DNA of 64,000 bases from assembly GCF_030161875.1 (NCBI RefSeq), contig NZ_BSVA01000001.1, positions 2,604,001 through 2,668,000 of the forward strand, given 5' to 3'. Positions 1 to 12,108 of the stretch are shown here, piece after piece (position 1 is the stretch's first letter; each line of letters begins with the position of its first letter). The stretch comes from Homoserinibacter gongjuensis. Lineage in GTDB: Bacteria; Actinomycetota; Actinomycetes; Actinomycetales; Microbacteriaceae. The position numbers and the translations under genes were made by a program. Below the pieces are notes generated by a model, which worked only from the letters and a program-made list of their open reading frames with translations, searched no databases and had not been told where the DNA came from.

Positions 1-2018
1 CACCACCTCGTCGCCCGCCTTGAGGAGATCACCTCGAAGTCGGGACGGTTGGGGTAGCCACCTGGCGCCACTCGCTTCACGACGCCTTGCCGGGTGCCGA
101 GCGTGATCGGCTCCTCGGAGACCAGCGAGACGAGGCCCAGCACGCGCTCCTTCTTGTCGGCGATGCCGAGGTAGTCGCCGATGCGCGCGCCCGCGGCCAG
201 CTGCACCGAGTTGGCCGGCACCGAGGGCAGATCCACGGGGGTGAAGCGGATGAGTCGCCCACGCGAGGTGATCGCCCCGAGCTCGCCCCGCGTCGTGCCG
301 CGAACCGTCGAGAGGATCGCGTCGTGCTTGGATCGACGGCTGGACGCGACCGGTGTCTCTGCGCCCTCGGGCAGGTCGATGCGCACGGCGCGCCCGGTGG
401 TCGAGAGCACCACGAGCGTGGGGGTATCCGGGATCTCGAGCGAGACTCCCGACGCCGCCTTGCGCGACGACGCCGTCGCGGCGACGTTCGCGCCCGCCTC
501 GGTGAGCAACGTGCGACGGGGCGTGCCGAACCGCTCGGCGACCTCGTCGAGCTCCTCGCTCACCTTCGCGCGGATGCGAGCCGGGTCCGCCAGCAGCGCC
601 TCCAGTTCGGCGATCTCGGCGCGCAGCTTGTCGCGTTCGGTCTCGAGCTCGATCCGGCTGAACTTGGTGAGCCGGCGCAGCTGCAGTTCGAGGATGTACT
701 CGGCCTGCACCTGGGAGAGGTCGAACACCTCCATGAGCCGCGTGCGGGCCTGGGCCGTGTCGTCGCTCGTGCGAATGACCTGGATGACCTCGTCGATGTC
801 GAGGATCGCGATGAGCAGTCCCTCGACGAGGTGCAGGCGCTCCTGGCGTCGAGCGAGCCGGTACTGGGAACGCCGCGTCACGACCTGGATGCGGTGATCC
901 AGGTAGACCCGCAGCAGCTCACGCAGCCCGAGCGTCTGCGGACGCCCCTCGACGAGGGCGACGTTGTTGATCGAGAAACCGTCCTCGAGCGGCGTGAGCC
1001 GATAGAGCTGCTCGAGCACGGCCTCCGGCGAGAAACCGGTCTTGATGCCGATGACGAGCCGCAGGCCGTTCTTGCGATCCGTCAGGTCGGTGACATCCGA
1101 GATGCCGGTGATCTTCTTGCTGGTGACGCCGTCCTTGATCTTCTCGATGACCTTCTCGGGCCCCACGAGGTACGGAAGCTCGGTCACCACGAGTCCCGAG
1201 CGGCGCGCCGACAGCTGCTCGATCGACACCTTCGCGCGGGTCTTGAACGAGCCGCGCCCGGTCGCGTAGGCGTCGCGGATGCCGTCGAGCCCCACGATCG
1301 TGCCGCCCGTGGGCAGGTCGGGGCCCGGCACGTACGCCATGAGCTCCTCGAGCGTGGCATCGGGGTTCTCGAGCAGGTGGCGGGCGGCGCCGACGACCTC
1401 GATGAGGTTGTGGGGCGCCATGTTGGTGGCCATGCCGACCGCGATGCCGCTCGCGCCGTTCACGAGCAGGTTCGGATACGCCGCGGGCAGCACGGAGGGC
1501 TGGGTGAGTTGGTTGTCGTAGTTCGGGACGAAGTCGACGACGTCCTCGTCGAGCGACTCGACAAGCGCGAGGGCGGCGGCCTGCATGCGCGCCTCGGTGT
1601 AGCGGGGTGCCGCCGGCCCGTCGTCGAGGGAGCCGAAGTTGCCGTGTCCGTCCACGAGCGGCACGCGCATCGTGAAGTCCTGCGCCAAGCGCACGAGGGC
1701 GTCGTAGATCGCGGTGTCACCGTGCGGGTGCAGGCGACCCATGACGTCGCCCACGACACGCGCCGACTTGACGTGGCCGCGGTCGGGGCGCAGGCCCATC
1801 TCGTTCATCTGGTACAGGATGCGGCGCTGCACCGGCTTGAGTCCGTCGCGCGCATCGGGCAGCGCGCGCGAGTAGATCACCGAGTACGCGTACTCGAGGA
1901 ACGACCCCTGCATCTCGGTTGCGACATCGATGTCTTCGATGCGTTCGCCGGGGAAACTGGACGCGTTCGCGCCCGAGGTCGAGGTTCGGGAATCAGAGGG
2001 AGATGCGGGCGGAGTCAT
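1..2018 (-). CDS. parC: DNA topoisomerase IV subunit A (partial, 3' end outside window)
   Basis: This is the breakage-reunion subunit of a type IIA topoisomerase, which works with ParE to decatenate chromosomes. The N-terminus has the ParC-like run [20 protein letters not shown] (about residues 39-58) rather than the GyrA form, and the DNA-cleaving tyrosine is about residue 140 in [11 protein letters not shown]. The winged-helix and tower domains follow, then a coiled-coil region and the start of the beta-pinwheel tail. The ATG at 2018 gives a short polar leader before the conserved core. The gene runs off the left edge. At 24-25 the frame slips: one G appears to be missing and the family reading resumes if it is restored. 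GyrA is the alternative, but the motif favours ParC. Confidence 0.88.
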   Translation of the reverse strand, partial: MTPPASPSDSRTSTSGANASSFPGERIEDIDVATEMQGSFLEYAYSVIYSRALPDARDGLKPVQRRILYQMNEMGLRPDRGHVKSARVVGDVMGRLHPHGDTAIYDALVRLAQDFTMRVPLVDGHGNFGSLDDGPAAPRYTEARMQAAALALVESLDEDVVDFVPNYDNQLTQPSVLPAAYPNLLVNGASGIAVGMATNMAPHNLIEVVGAARHLLENPDATLEELMAYVPGPDLPTGGTIVGLDGIRDAYATGRGSFKTRAKVSIEQLSARRSGLVVTELPYLVGPEKVIEKIKDGVTSKKITGISDVTDLTDRKNGLRLVIGIKTGFSPEAVLEQLYRLTPLEDGFSINNVALVEGRPQTLGLRELLRVYLDHRIQVVTRRSQYRLARRQERLHLVEGLLIAILDIDEVIQVIRTSDDTAQARTRLMEVFDLSQVQAEYILELQLRRLTKFSRIELETERDKLRAEIAELEALLADPARIRAKVSEELDEVAERFGTPRRTLLTEAGANVAATASSRKAASGVSLEIPDTPTLVVLSTTGRAVRIDLPEGAETPVASSRRSKHDAILSTVRGTTRGELGAITSRGRLIRFTPVDLPSVPANSVQLAAGARIGDYLGIADKKERVLGLVSLVSEEPITLGTRQGVVKRVAPGGYPNRPDFEVISSRRATRW

Positions 2019-2030
2019 AGGATCGTCGCC

Positions 2031-3143
2031 ATGCTACCGGCGGCGAAAACGCATCAGCGGAGCCTCGCGGACGTCGTGCCGAATTGTCTCGACGCGATCG
2101 CCGGGCGAGCCGGGCGGATGGGGCTGCCACCGGTCGAGAAGGCTGTCGTGTTCGTGGTCGACGGCCTGGGGCACGGCCCGCTCACCACGCATGCGGGCCA
2201 TGCACGCACCCTGGCTCGGCGCCTGCCGCACGATCCCGCGATCGGCGCCGGCTTCCCGACCACGACCGTCGCCGCTCTCGCGACCCTGACGACGGGGAGC
2301 CCGCCGGACGGCACGGGCTCGTCGGCTATCGCGTCTACGATCCGGGCAACGATCGCGTCGTCAATCAGCTGAGCGGCTGGGAGGGGCTTGATCCCGCGGT
2401 TTGGCAGCGAATGCCGACGCTGTTCGAGCGCGCCGCGGCCGAGGGGTGCGCTCGGTGGCGATCGCACATCCGCGGTACGCCGAGTCGGAGTTCACACGCG
2501 CCGTTCTGCGCGGAGCCCGATTCGCGGGCGCAGCGGATGCCGACAGCCGCACCGCGGCGCTGCGGGGGCGTTCGAGGAGACGGGCCCCGCGCTCATCTAC
2601 TCCTACGTGCCGGATCTGGATGTCGCGGGCCACGCGAAGGGCATCGCGTCGAGCGAGTGGGTCGAGGCCCTCGAGGCTCTCGATGCAGAGATCGCGGGTG
2701 TCATCGCCTTGCTCGGCGCGAGGCACGGGCTCGTGCTGACGGCAGACCACGGCATGGTCGACGTGCCCGAGCACGCGCACCGCATCGTGGCGCCCGCCCT
2801 GCTCGACGGCGTGCGTCACATCGCGGGGGAGCCGCGCTGCCTGCAGCTGCACCTGGACCCCGGGGTCGCCGTCGACGCGGTGGCCGAGCGGTGGCGTGCG
2901 AGCGAGGGGAAGCGCGCGTGGATCGCGACGCGCGAGGAGGCGATCGCTGCCGGCTGGTTCGGCGACGTCGACGCCGAGGTGCTGCCCCGCATCGGCGAGG
3001 TGCTTGTCGCGGCGCGCGCAGATCACGCCTACTACACCGATCCCGACGATCGGGCGCGCGGCATGATCGGCCAGCACGGTTCGCTCACCGCCGCCGAGAC
3101 CGCGGTCCCCTTGCTGCGTTTCGGAGCCTTCGCCGCGGGATGA
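2031..3143 (+). CDS. Alkaline phosphatase superfamily phosphodiesterase/nucleotide pyrophosphatase (frame slips)
   Basis: This is an enzyme of the type I phosphodiesterase/nucleotide pyrophosphatase family. Visible motifs are the metal Asp in [10 protein letters not shown], the catalytic Thr in [15 protein letters not shown], the later metal site LTADHGMVD, and GQHGS near the C-terminus. The frame slips three times, at 2294-2297, 2443-2446 and 2564-2568, each explained by one missing G in a G run; corrected length is 371 residues. A TAGGAT -10 box at 2018-2023 lies 7 nt before the ATG, so the mRNA is probably leaderless. It diverges from parC with only 12 bases between the two start codons. 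Substrate is unknown; the family suggests a phosphodiester or pyrophosphate bond. Confidence 0.85.
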
Positions 3144-3155
3144 GCGGCGGATGAG

Positions 3156-4192
3156 CTACTCGTCGTCGCTGCGTGCGCCGAAGACGATCTCGTCCCAACT
3201 CGGCATCGAGGCACGACCGCGCCGTTTGCCGAGCGGACCGGTGGCGCCGGAGGATCCGGACGCCTTCGCGGTCGGGGCGGAGGTGAAGTTGGCAGGAACC
3301 GGCTCGTCGGGCACCCCATCGAGCGGCACGTCGACGAGCTTCACGACACCTGTCGAGGGATGCGACGCGAGCCCGGGATCCACATCGTCGAGCTCGAGCG
3401 GCTCGCGCTCGCCCCGTCGGCGCCGCAGCGCTTCGAGCAGATCGGCGGTGTGGTGCGTTCCGCTGGGCTCGTCCGTGGCGGGCGGACGGCCGCCGAACTC
3501 GAGCTGGGTGAACTCGACCGGGGTCACCGTGCTTCCGTCGCCCTCGGGTTCGACGGCGAAGGCGCCCGAATCGAAGCGGGCGTCCTCGCGCTCGTCGAGG
3601 GGCACGGCGCGCAGGCGCGGGATGAGGCTCGGGGAAGCTCGCCCTGTTGCGAGAGCTGCACGGCCTCCTGGTTGAGGGGCTGCAGCGACTGCTTCTTGGG
3701 CTCGAAGCCCCACCGGGCGTCGCGAGCGATCTCAGCGGCGGTGAAGGTGAGCTTGACGATCCAGCCGCCGCCCTGCTCCTTCCAGCTCGCCCAGCGCTCG
3801 CCCGTGGCGCCGGCCTCGGCAAGGCGTTCTCGGATCACGGAACCGAACGTGGCTCCCGACGCGAGCGGGTCGGTCTCGACGGCGATGTGCACGGGCACGT
3901 TGAGGGCCGACTCGACGACGTACTCGCGCTCGGCGAGCACGGGGCCCTCGAAGCGCTTGATGTACTCGAGCGAGGCGCCCGTCACGCGTGCCACGTCCTC
4001 GGCCGTCATCCCCGCCCGGATCTGAGCCTGGATCTCGCGCGGAGCGAGGCGGCGCAGGGGTCCCGGGTCGGGCATCGAGGCGCGCAGCCGGGACTGCACG
4101 GTCTCGTCGACCTCGACGCGGTACTGGGCACCGTCGTCCGAGGCGACCAGGAGCGAACCGTTCTCGACTCCGATGACCTTGAGCTCTTGCAT
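3156..4192 (-). CDS. sepH: SepH-like cell division protein (frame slip)
   Basis: This is an actinobacterial septation protein; SepH of Streptomyces and Mycobacterium binds FtsZ and promotes its assembly. The start MQELKVIGVENGSLL and the helix-turn-helix-like segment REIQAQIRAGMTAEDVARVTG (about residues 52-72) are typical of the DUF3071/SepH N-terminal domain. A long acidic, low-complexity linker follows, ending in a basic tail (GPLGKRRGRASMPSWDEIVF) like that of the family. The ATG at 4192 has GGAGGT 8 nt upstream. The frame slips at 3631-3634 (four G, five expected); the corrected protein has 345 residues. Neighbouring DUF4193/DUF3093/dut genes are the usual context. Confidence 0.88.
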
Positions 4193-4397
4193 GCGGAACG
4201 ACCTCCAGCCGTCATGATTCGAGGTCAGGATGCCACGGACAGCGCCCGGAACCCGGGAATAACGCGGGCGCGCCGCGAGTTGCACTGGCAGCGGTGATCA
4301 GGCTTCCTGAGAGCGGCCTGGGAGGGTTTGCGCTTGCGACCTCGATGATGCAGACTGACGCCGCTTCACACGCACACAGCGATGGAAATGGATGGGA

Positions 4398-4688
4398 ATG
4401 GCTACCGATTACGACGCCCCTCGGAAGACCGACGACGACACTGAGTCGATCCAGGCCCTCCAGGAGCGTGTGCCCGACAAGCTGTCGGGCGTGGTCGACG
4501 TGGATGACGCCGACAACCCGGGTTTCGAGCTCGCCGGCCAGGATCTGTCCGACCTCGACCTGGATGTGGTCGTGCTGCCTCCGCAGGAGGACGAGTTCAC
4601 CTGTGTGAGCTGCTTCCTCGTGAAGCATCAGTCGCAGTTCGACCACAAGACCGACCTCGGGCCGATCTGCATCGAGTGCGCGGCCTGA
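4398..4688 (+). CDS. DUF4193 zinc-ribbon-like protein
   Basis: A 96-residue acidic protein conserved across Actinobacteria. Two Cys pairs (C69/C72 in FTCVSCF and C91/C94 in ICIECAA) suggest one zinc-binding ribbon at the C-terminus. The start MATDYDAPRK is the family start; an in-frame ATG lies two codons upstream at 4392. The function is not known. The 205-base gap to sepH is the only room for the divergent promoters of both genes. It ends convergently with the DUF3093 gene across a short hairpin repeat. Confidence 0.88.
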   Translation: MATDYDAPRKTDDDTESIQALQERVPDKLSGVVDVDDADNPGFELAGQDLSDLDLDVVVLPPQEDEFTCVSCFLVKHQSQFDHKTDLGPICIECAA

Positions 4689-4701
4689 GGCTGATCCTCC
4701 G

Positions 4702-4737
4702 CTGATCGAGTAGCCCGCATAGCGGGCGTGGACATCA
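4702..4737. repeat. Short palindromic 3'-end element, copy 1
   Basis: A CTGATCGAGTAG start is followed by the hairpin GCCCGC-ATA-GCGGGC (4713-4727) and GTGGACATCAG. It lies between two convergent genes and could stop transcription from both sides. It overlaps the stop codon of the DUF3093 gene. It matches four other copies in the window (44324, 46951, 53941, 60542) with the general form GGTTGAGTAGCG-hairpin-CGTATCGAAACC. Confidence 0.6.
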
Positions 4738-5179
4738 GTCGGCCGCACCCGCGATCGCCGCGGCCAGCTCGTCTGCCCGCCGGCTGGAGATGATCCAGTA
4801 CGGCGTCGGATCCTGCGGATCGTCGAGCTCCACGCGCACGACGTCGGGGATCCAGCCGCGGATCAGCAGCCACGCGTCGGCGTGCAGCCGGACGCCGCGT
4901 TCCTGCACGGCATCCGCACCGTGCGCGGCACGCACACCCCCACGACCGCGAGCGGCAGTCGGGCGCGCCCGGCACGCAGCTCGCCGTCGGCGACCTCGAC
5001 GGTCGGGGTGGTCACGAGGAGCGTCGCGACGATGAGGCCGTACAGCACGACGGCCACGATCCACCCGGCGGTCGTCGAGATCGGCAGGAATACGAGCAGC
5101 GACGCGGGGATCACGAGCGCGGTCGCGAGAAAGATCCAGGGGCCGGCCACAGCCGTTCGCGGTAGGTCATCGGGTCCAT
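4735..5179 (-). CDS. DUF3093 membrane protein (two frame slips)
   Basis: A small membrane protein of the actinobacterial DUF3093 family. After the start MDPMTYRERLWPAP there are two adjacent hydrophobic helices (WIFLATALVIPASLLVFLP, then TTAGWIVAVVLYGLIVATLL), and the C-terminal soluble part ends with the family signature DPTPYWIISSRRADELAAAI. The frame slips at 5139-5142 and 4937-4941 (one base missing in each G/C run); corrected length is 148 residues. Start 5179 or the second ATG at 5170 are both possible. It diverges from dut, as in many actinobacteria. The function is unknown. Confidence 0.83.
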
Positions 5180-5203
5180 TCGACCATGGACTACCCTCGT
5201 GGA

Positions 5204-5656
5204 GTGACCGAGTCCGTCGAGGTACTGCTGCGCGCCGATGTGGCGCCCGCCTACGCGCACCCCGGCGACGCCGGTGCCGACCTCGTGTCGACCGACGACA
5301 TCGTGCTGGCTCCCGGCCAGCGCGCGACAGTCGGCACGGGCGTCGCGATCGCTCTGCCCGATGGATACGTCGCCTTCGTGGTGCCCCGCAGCGGCCTCGC
5401 CGCCAAACACGGCATCACGATCGTCAACAGCCCGGGCACCGTCGACGCGGGCTACCGCGGCGAGATACGAGTGACCCTGCTCAACACCGACGCCCGCGAG
5501 AGCTACAGCATCTCGGCGGGCGACCGCATCGCACAGCTCATCGTGATGCCGGTGAGCCGAGCCCGCTTCATCCCGGTCGAGCGCCTTCCCGGCTCCGACC
5601 GCGGCGAGGGCGGCTTCGGCTCCACCGGCTACTCGACCCGAGGAGGAACCCCATGA
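5204..5656 (+). CDS. dut: dUTP diphosphatase
   Basis: This enzyme hydrolyses dUTP to dUMP and diphosphate, keeping uracil out of DNA and feeding dTMP synthesis. All five trimeric dUTPase motifs are present in 150 residues: PGDAGADLVS, PRSGLAAKHG, NSPGTVDAGYRGE with catalytic Asp about 81, GDRIAQLIV, and RGEGGFGSTG at the end. I chose the GTG at 5204 because a TACCCT -10 box at 5192-5197 sits 6 nt before it (leaderless form); an in-frame ATG at 5186 is the alternative. Its stop overlaps the next start in an ATGA. Confidence 0.95.
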   Translation: MTESVEVLLRADVAPAYAHPGDAGADLVSTDDIVLAPGQRATVGTGVAIALPDGYVAFVVPRSGLAAKHGITIVNSPGTVDAGYRGEIRVTLLNTDARESYSISAGDRIAQLIVMPVSRARFIPVERLPGSDRGEGGFGSTGYSTRGGTP

Positions 5657-6264
5657 GCGACGCGCCTCACGACGACGCTCCCATCGATCACCCCAAGTCG
5701 GCCCCCGACGACCGCGAGACCAATGGTCCGCTCGACGTCGCCGAAGCCAACAGCGTGCGCCCGTACGTCGACCTCGGCGGAGTGAAGATCCTGCCGCGAC
5801 CCGACCTCGCACTCCGGCTGGAGATCGAGGAGGGCAGCAAGCGCGTCGTCGCCGTCGCCCTCGACTACGCGGAGTCGACCCTGCAGGTTCAGCCCTTCGC
5901 GGCGCCGCGCACGAGCGGCCTGTGGCACGAGATCCGTGAGCAGATCGTCGAGCAGATCTCCCGCCAGGGCGGGTCGACCCAGGCGGTCGACGGGCCGTTC
6001 GGGCCGGAATTGCGCGCCGAGATCCCGGCGCCCGCCGGCAACGCACCCGGCGTGCGGATCGCGCGCTTCATCGGCGTCGACGGCCCCCGTTGGTTCCTGC
6101 GCGGCGTCATCAGCGGAAAGGGCGCCGTCGACCCGGGCGCCGCGGCCCAGGTCGAGGACCTCTTCCGCAGCATCGTCGTGGTGCGCGGCACCACTCCGAT
6201 GCCGCCCCGCGACCTGATCCCGCTCACGGTTCCCGCGAACGTGCAGCCGGGCGCGCAGACCTGA
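5653..6264 (+). CDS. DUF3710 family protein
   Basis: A 203-residue soluble protein of the actinobacterial DUF3710 family. The conserved core starts at GPLDVAEANSVRPYVDLGGVK after an acidic leader and continues through WHEIREQIVEQI and GVDGPRWFLRGVISGKGA. A strong AGGAGG lies just before the ATG, and both ends overlap neighbours by a few bases (dut upstream, DUF3159 downstream), so it is translationally coupled in an operon. No catalytic motif is visible and the function is unknown. Confidence 0.9.
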   Translation: MSDAPHDDAPIDHPKSAPDDRETNGPLDVAEANSVRPYVDLGGVKILPRPDLALRLEIEEGSKRVVAVALDYAESTLQVQPFAAPRTSGLWHEIREQIVEQISRQGGSTQAVDGPFGPELRAEIPAPAGNAPGVRIARFIGVDGPRWFLRGVISGKGAVDPGAAAQVEDLFRSIVVVRGTTPMPPRDLIPLTVPANVQPGAQT

Positions 6265-7006
6265 TGGGTCGCGAGCCCGACGACCTCGAGCAGCCCATCG
6301 AGCCCGAGGAGACCGCGCCGTCGTTCTCGGATGCGGTCGCCGCGGCGGCCCGCCGATCGGGGCTCGGGCATGTGAAGCCGGGGAGGCGCCCTCCGCCGCG
6401 GCGCTGCTGGCGGCCGTGGGCGGCATCCGGGGCCTCGTGGAGTCGATCCTGCCCCCGCTGCTCTTCCTCGTGGTCTACACGATCACGCAGCAGCTCGTGC
6501 CCTCGGTGCTCGCACCGCTCGCGATCGCCGTCGTCTTCATCGTCGTGCGCATCGCCGCGCGACAGCCCGTCATGACGGCCGTCGTGGGCGCCCTCGGCGT
6601 GGGAGTGTCGGCCGGGCTCGCCCTGCTGAGCGGGCGGGCATCCGACAACTTCCTTCCCGGGCTCATCATCAACGTCGTGCTGCTCGTCGCGATGCTCGTG
6701 AGCCTTGCCGTGCGTCGACCGCTCATCGGCGTGATGGTGGGGCTGTTGACGGGAGACTCCGCGTGGCGCGCGGACCCGGCGAAGGTGCGCGTCGCCGTGA
6801 TCGCGACCATGCTCTGGGCGGCGCTCCCCGCGCTCCGCTTGGCCGTCGAGGTGCCGTTGTATCTCGCCGATGACGCGGCCGGCTTGGCCACCGTCAAGCT
6901 GCTTCTCGGCATCCCGCCCTACGCGATCGTGCTCTGGGTGACGTGGCTGCTCATCCGTAGCGCCTGGACCGGCGCGTCGGAGGCGGGGCCCGCGGAAACC
7001 GCGTAA
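6264..7006 (+). CDS. DUF3159 membrane protein (frame slip)
   Basis: A multi-pass membrane protein of the DUF3159 family, 247 residues after correction. A soluble acidic leader (about 50 residues) precedes six or so hydrophobic helices, with family-like GGIRGLVESILPPLLFLVVY and the loop TGDSAWRADPAKVR. The start codon overlaps the DUF3710 stop. The frame slips at 6380-6383, where GGGG should be GGGGG. It closes the dut-DUF3710-DUF3159 operon. Function unknown; transport is only a guess from topology. Confidence 0.87.
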
Positions 7007-7008
7007 GG

Positions 7009-7026
7009 TATCTTGATATCGAGATA
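7009..7026. promoter_or_regulatory. Palindromic operator candidate upstream of aconitase
   Basis: TATCTTGATATCGAGATA is an 18-bp dyad with 8 of 9 positions paired, 113 bases before the acnA start and just after the DUF3159 stop. Its shape is that of a dimeric repressor site. No binding protein can be named from the sequence. Confidence 0.5.
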
Positions 7027-7056
7027 AATCGACCGGCCCGCGCAGTCGCGACAGGC

Positions 7057-7070
7057 TTAGGCTTGCCTTG
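7057..7070. promoter_or_regulatory. Weak DtxR/IdeR-like half site before aconitase
   Basis: TTAGGCTTGCCTTG resembles one side of the actinobacterial iron-repressor box (TTAGG...CCTAA), with the right arm imperfect. Aconitase is an iron-sulfur enzyme, so iron control would make sense, but the match is poor. Confidence 0.2.
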
Positions 7071-7139
7071 CTGGAATGCGTCCGTGTCGGCCGTCAGGAT
7101 GCTGGAGACGCATCCGCATCAACGCCTGAGGAGACGATC

Positions 7140-9972
<2,833 letters not shown>

Positions 9973-10061
9973 GAGCACGACAGAAGGCCGGCGTAGCGCA
10001 CGCGAGCGGGCACCGCAGATCGGAACCTGGAGTTCAGGATGTGCGGCGTAGGGTCGTGGGT

Positions 10062-12001
10062 ATGACGTTGCTCGAGTCGATTCACGGTCCGCGCGACCTC
10101 GATCGGCTGAGTCGTGACGAGCTGGCGCAGCTCGCGGGGAGATCCGTGAGTTCCTGGTGCGCGAGGTCTCCAAGACCGGCGGGCACCTCGGGCCGAACCT
10201 GGGCGTCGTCGAGTTGTCGATCGCGCTGCACCGCGTCTTCGACTCGCCGCGTGACGCGATCGTGTTCGACACCGGTCACCAGAGCTACGTGCACAAGCTG
10301 CTCACCGGCCGACAGGACTTCTCGGCCCTGCGTTCGCGGGGCGGGCTCGCCGGTTACCCCCAGCGTGCGGAGTCGGAGCACGACATCGTCGAGAGCTCGC
10401 ACGCCTCGAGTTCGCTCAGTTGGGCCGACGGCATCTCGCGCGCCTTCGCGATGACGGGACAAGAGGACCGCCACGTCGTGGCGGTGGTCGGTGACGGCGC
10501 GCTCACGGGCGGCATGACGTGGGAGGCGCTCAACAACATCTCCGACGACAACTCGCGTCGTCTCGTGCTCATTGTCAACGACAACGGACGCTCCTACGCG
10601 CCCACGATCGGCGGCATGGCGCGCTTCCTCAACACGGTGCGCACGCGGCGGGCCTACCGCTCGCTCTACTTCTCGAGTCGTCGCTTCTTCGACCGGCTGG
10701 GTTCGCCCGGGCGAGCCTTCTATCGAGGGATGCGCGGCGCCATCCACGGGTTCCTCTCGCGGTTCACCAACAACCAGGGGCTGTACTCCAACCTCGATAT
10801 CAAGTACCTCGGCCCCGTCGACGGGCACGACCTGCGCTCGCTCGAGGAGGCGCTGCGGCAGGCGAAGGACTACGACGCGCCCGTGATCGTGCACGTCATC
10901 ACGCAGAAGGGGCGCGGCTATGAGCCGGCCCTCGCCGATGTCGCCGACCAGTTCCACGCCGTCGGGCAGATCGACCCCGAGACCGGCGAAGCGCTCGATC
11001 ACCCGAGCAAGCCGTCCTGGACCGCGGTGTTCGCCGACGAGATGCTCGAGCTCGCGACGCACAATCCGCGGCTCGTCGGCATCACGGCGGCGATGTTGCG
11101 ACCGACGGGTCTGCATCGCTTCGCCGAGCGCTTCCCCGAGCGGGTGTTCGACGTGGGTATCGCCGAGCAGCACGCGGTCACAAGTGCCGCCGGGCTGGCG
11201 TTCGGCGGTCTGCATCCGGTGGTGGCGATGTACGCGACCTTTGTCAACCGCGCCTTCGACCAGGTGCTCATGGACGTCGCCCTGCACCGCGCGGGTGTGA
11301 CCTTCGTGCTCGATCGTGCCGGGGTCACCGGCCCCGACGGGCCGAGTCATCACGGCATGTGGGATCTGTCGATCCTGCAGGTCGTGCCGGGCATCCGCAT
11401 CGCGGCCCCGCGTGACGCGACACGCTTGCGCGAAGAGCTCGGCGAAGCGGTCGCGGTCGATGACGGGCCCACCGTGGTGCGCTTCTCGAAGGGCAGCGTC
11501 GGCAACGAGTTCGATGCGGTCCGCCGCACCGACGACGGCGTCGACGTGCTGCGGGAGGCCGCCCACCGCGACGTGCTGCTGGTCGCCGTGGGGCCGATGG
11601 CGGCCGTCGCCATGCGCGTCGCCGAGCGACTCGCAGCGCAGGGAATCGGAGCGACGGTCGTGGACCCGCGCTGGGTGATCCCGGTTCCGACGAGCATCAT
11701 CGAGCTCGCACGCGAGCACCGCCTGCTCGTCTCGATCGAGGACGGCGTGCGGGTCGGCGGCGTCGGCACCCGCATCCGTCAAGACCTGCGCGCCGCGGGC
11801 GTCGACACCGCGGTCGAGGAGCTCGGCCTCGCCGACGAGTTCATCGACCACGCCACGCGCGACGAGATCCTCGAGGATGCGGGTCTCACCGACCAGCGGA
11901 TCGCGCGCGACATCGTTTCCCAGGTGCTCGGCACCCGCATTCCGGTGGCACGACCACTTCCCGAGGACGCACGGGAATACGACATCGAGCGGGGTCGTTA
12001 G
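10062..12001 (+). CDS. dxs: 1-deoxy-D-xylulose-5-phosphate synthase (frame slip)
   Basis: Condenses pyruvate and glyceraldehyde 3-phosphate, the first step of the MEP isoprenoid pathway, using thiamine diphosphate. Visible are the cofactor motif [16 protein letters not shown], the DXS signature [21 protein letters not shown], and the transketolase part [12 protein letters not shown]. Corrected length is 646 residues. The frame slips at 10136-10139, just before the conserved EIREFLV segment, where GGGG should be GGGGG. A TAGGGT box at 10049-10054 lies 7 nt before the ATG, so the transcript is probably leaderless and independent of acnA. Confidence 0.96.
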
Positions 12002-12050
12002 CGTTACTCGCCGGTGCGGCGATGTCAGTCGCTTCCGCTAATGTTGACGC

Positions 12051-12068
12051 TGTCCACATGACTGGACA
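12051..12068. promoter_or_regulatory. Operator candidate for the MFS exporter
   Basis: TGTCCA-N6-TGGACA is a perfect 6-bp dyad lying 40 bases before the MFS start and just downstream of a TAATGT -10-like box (12039-12044). This is where a TetR- or MarR-type repressor would sit. No such regulator is encoded next to it. Confidence 0.5.
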
Positions 12069-12108
12069 TCGGGCTCATCCGCCCACCACCACCCCCAACG
12101 GAGGAAAC

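Noticed and set aside
1-2018. GyrA rather than ParC
   Set aside because: The [20 protein letters not shown] form differs from the usual GyrA SYIDYAMSVIVSRALPD form. I keep some doubt because the C-terminal tail is outside the window.
87-2372. A 761-residue plus-strand frame over the left edge
   Set aside because: It is the mirror of the topoisomerase IV gene; only the last part, from 2031, is real coding (phosphodiesterase).
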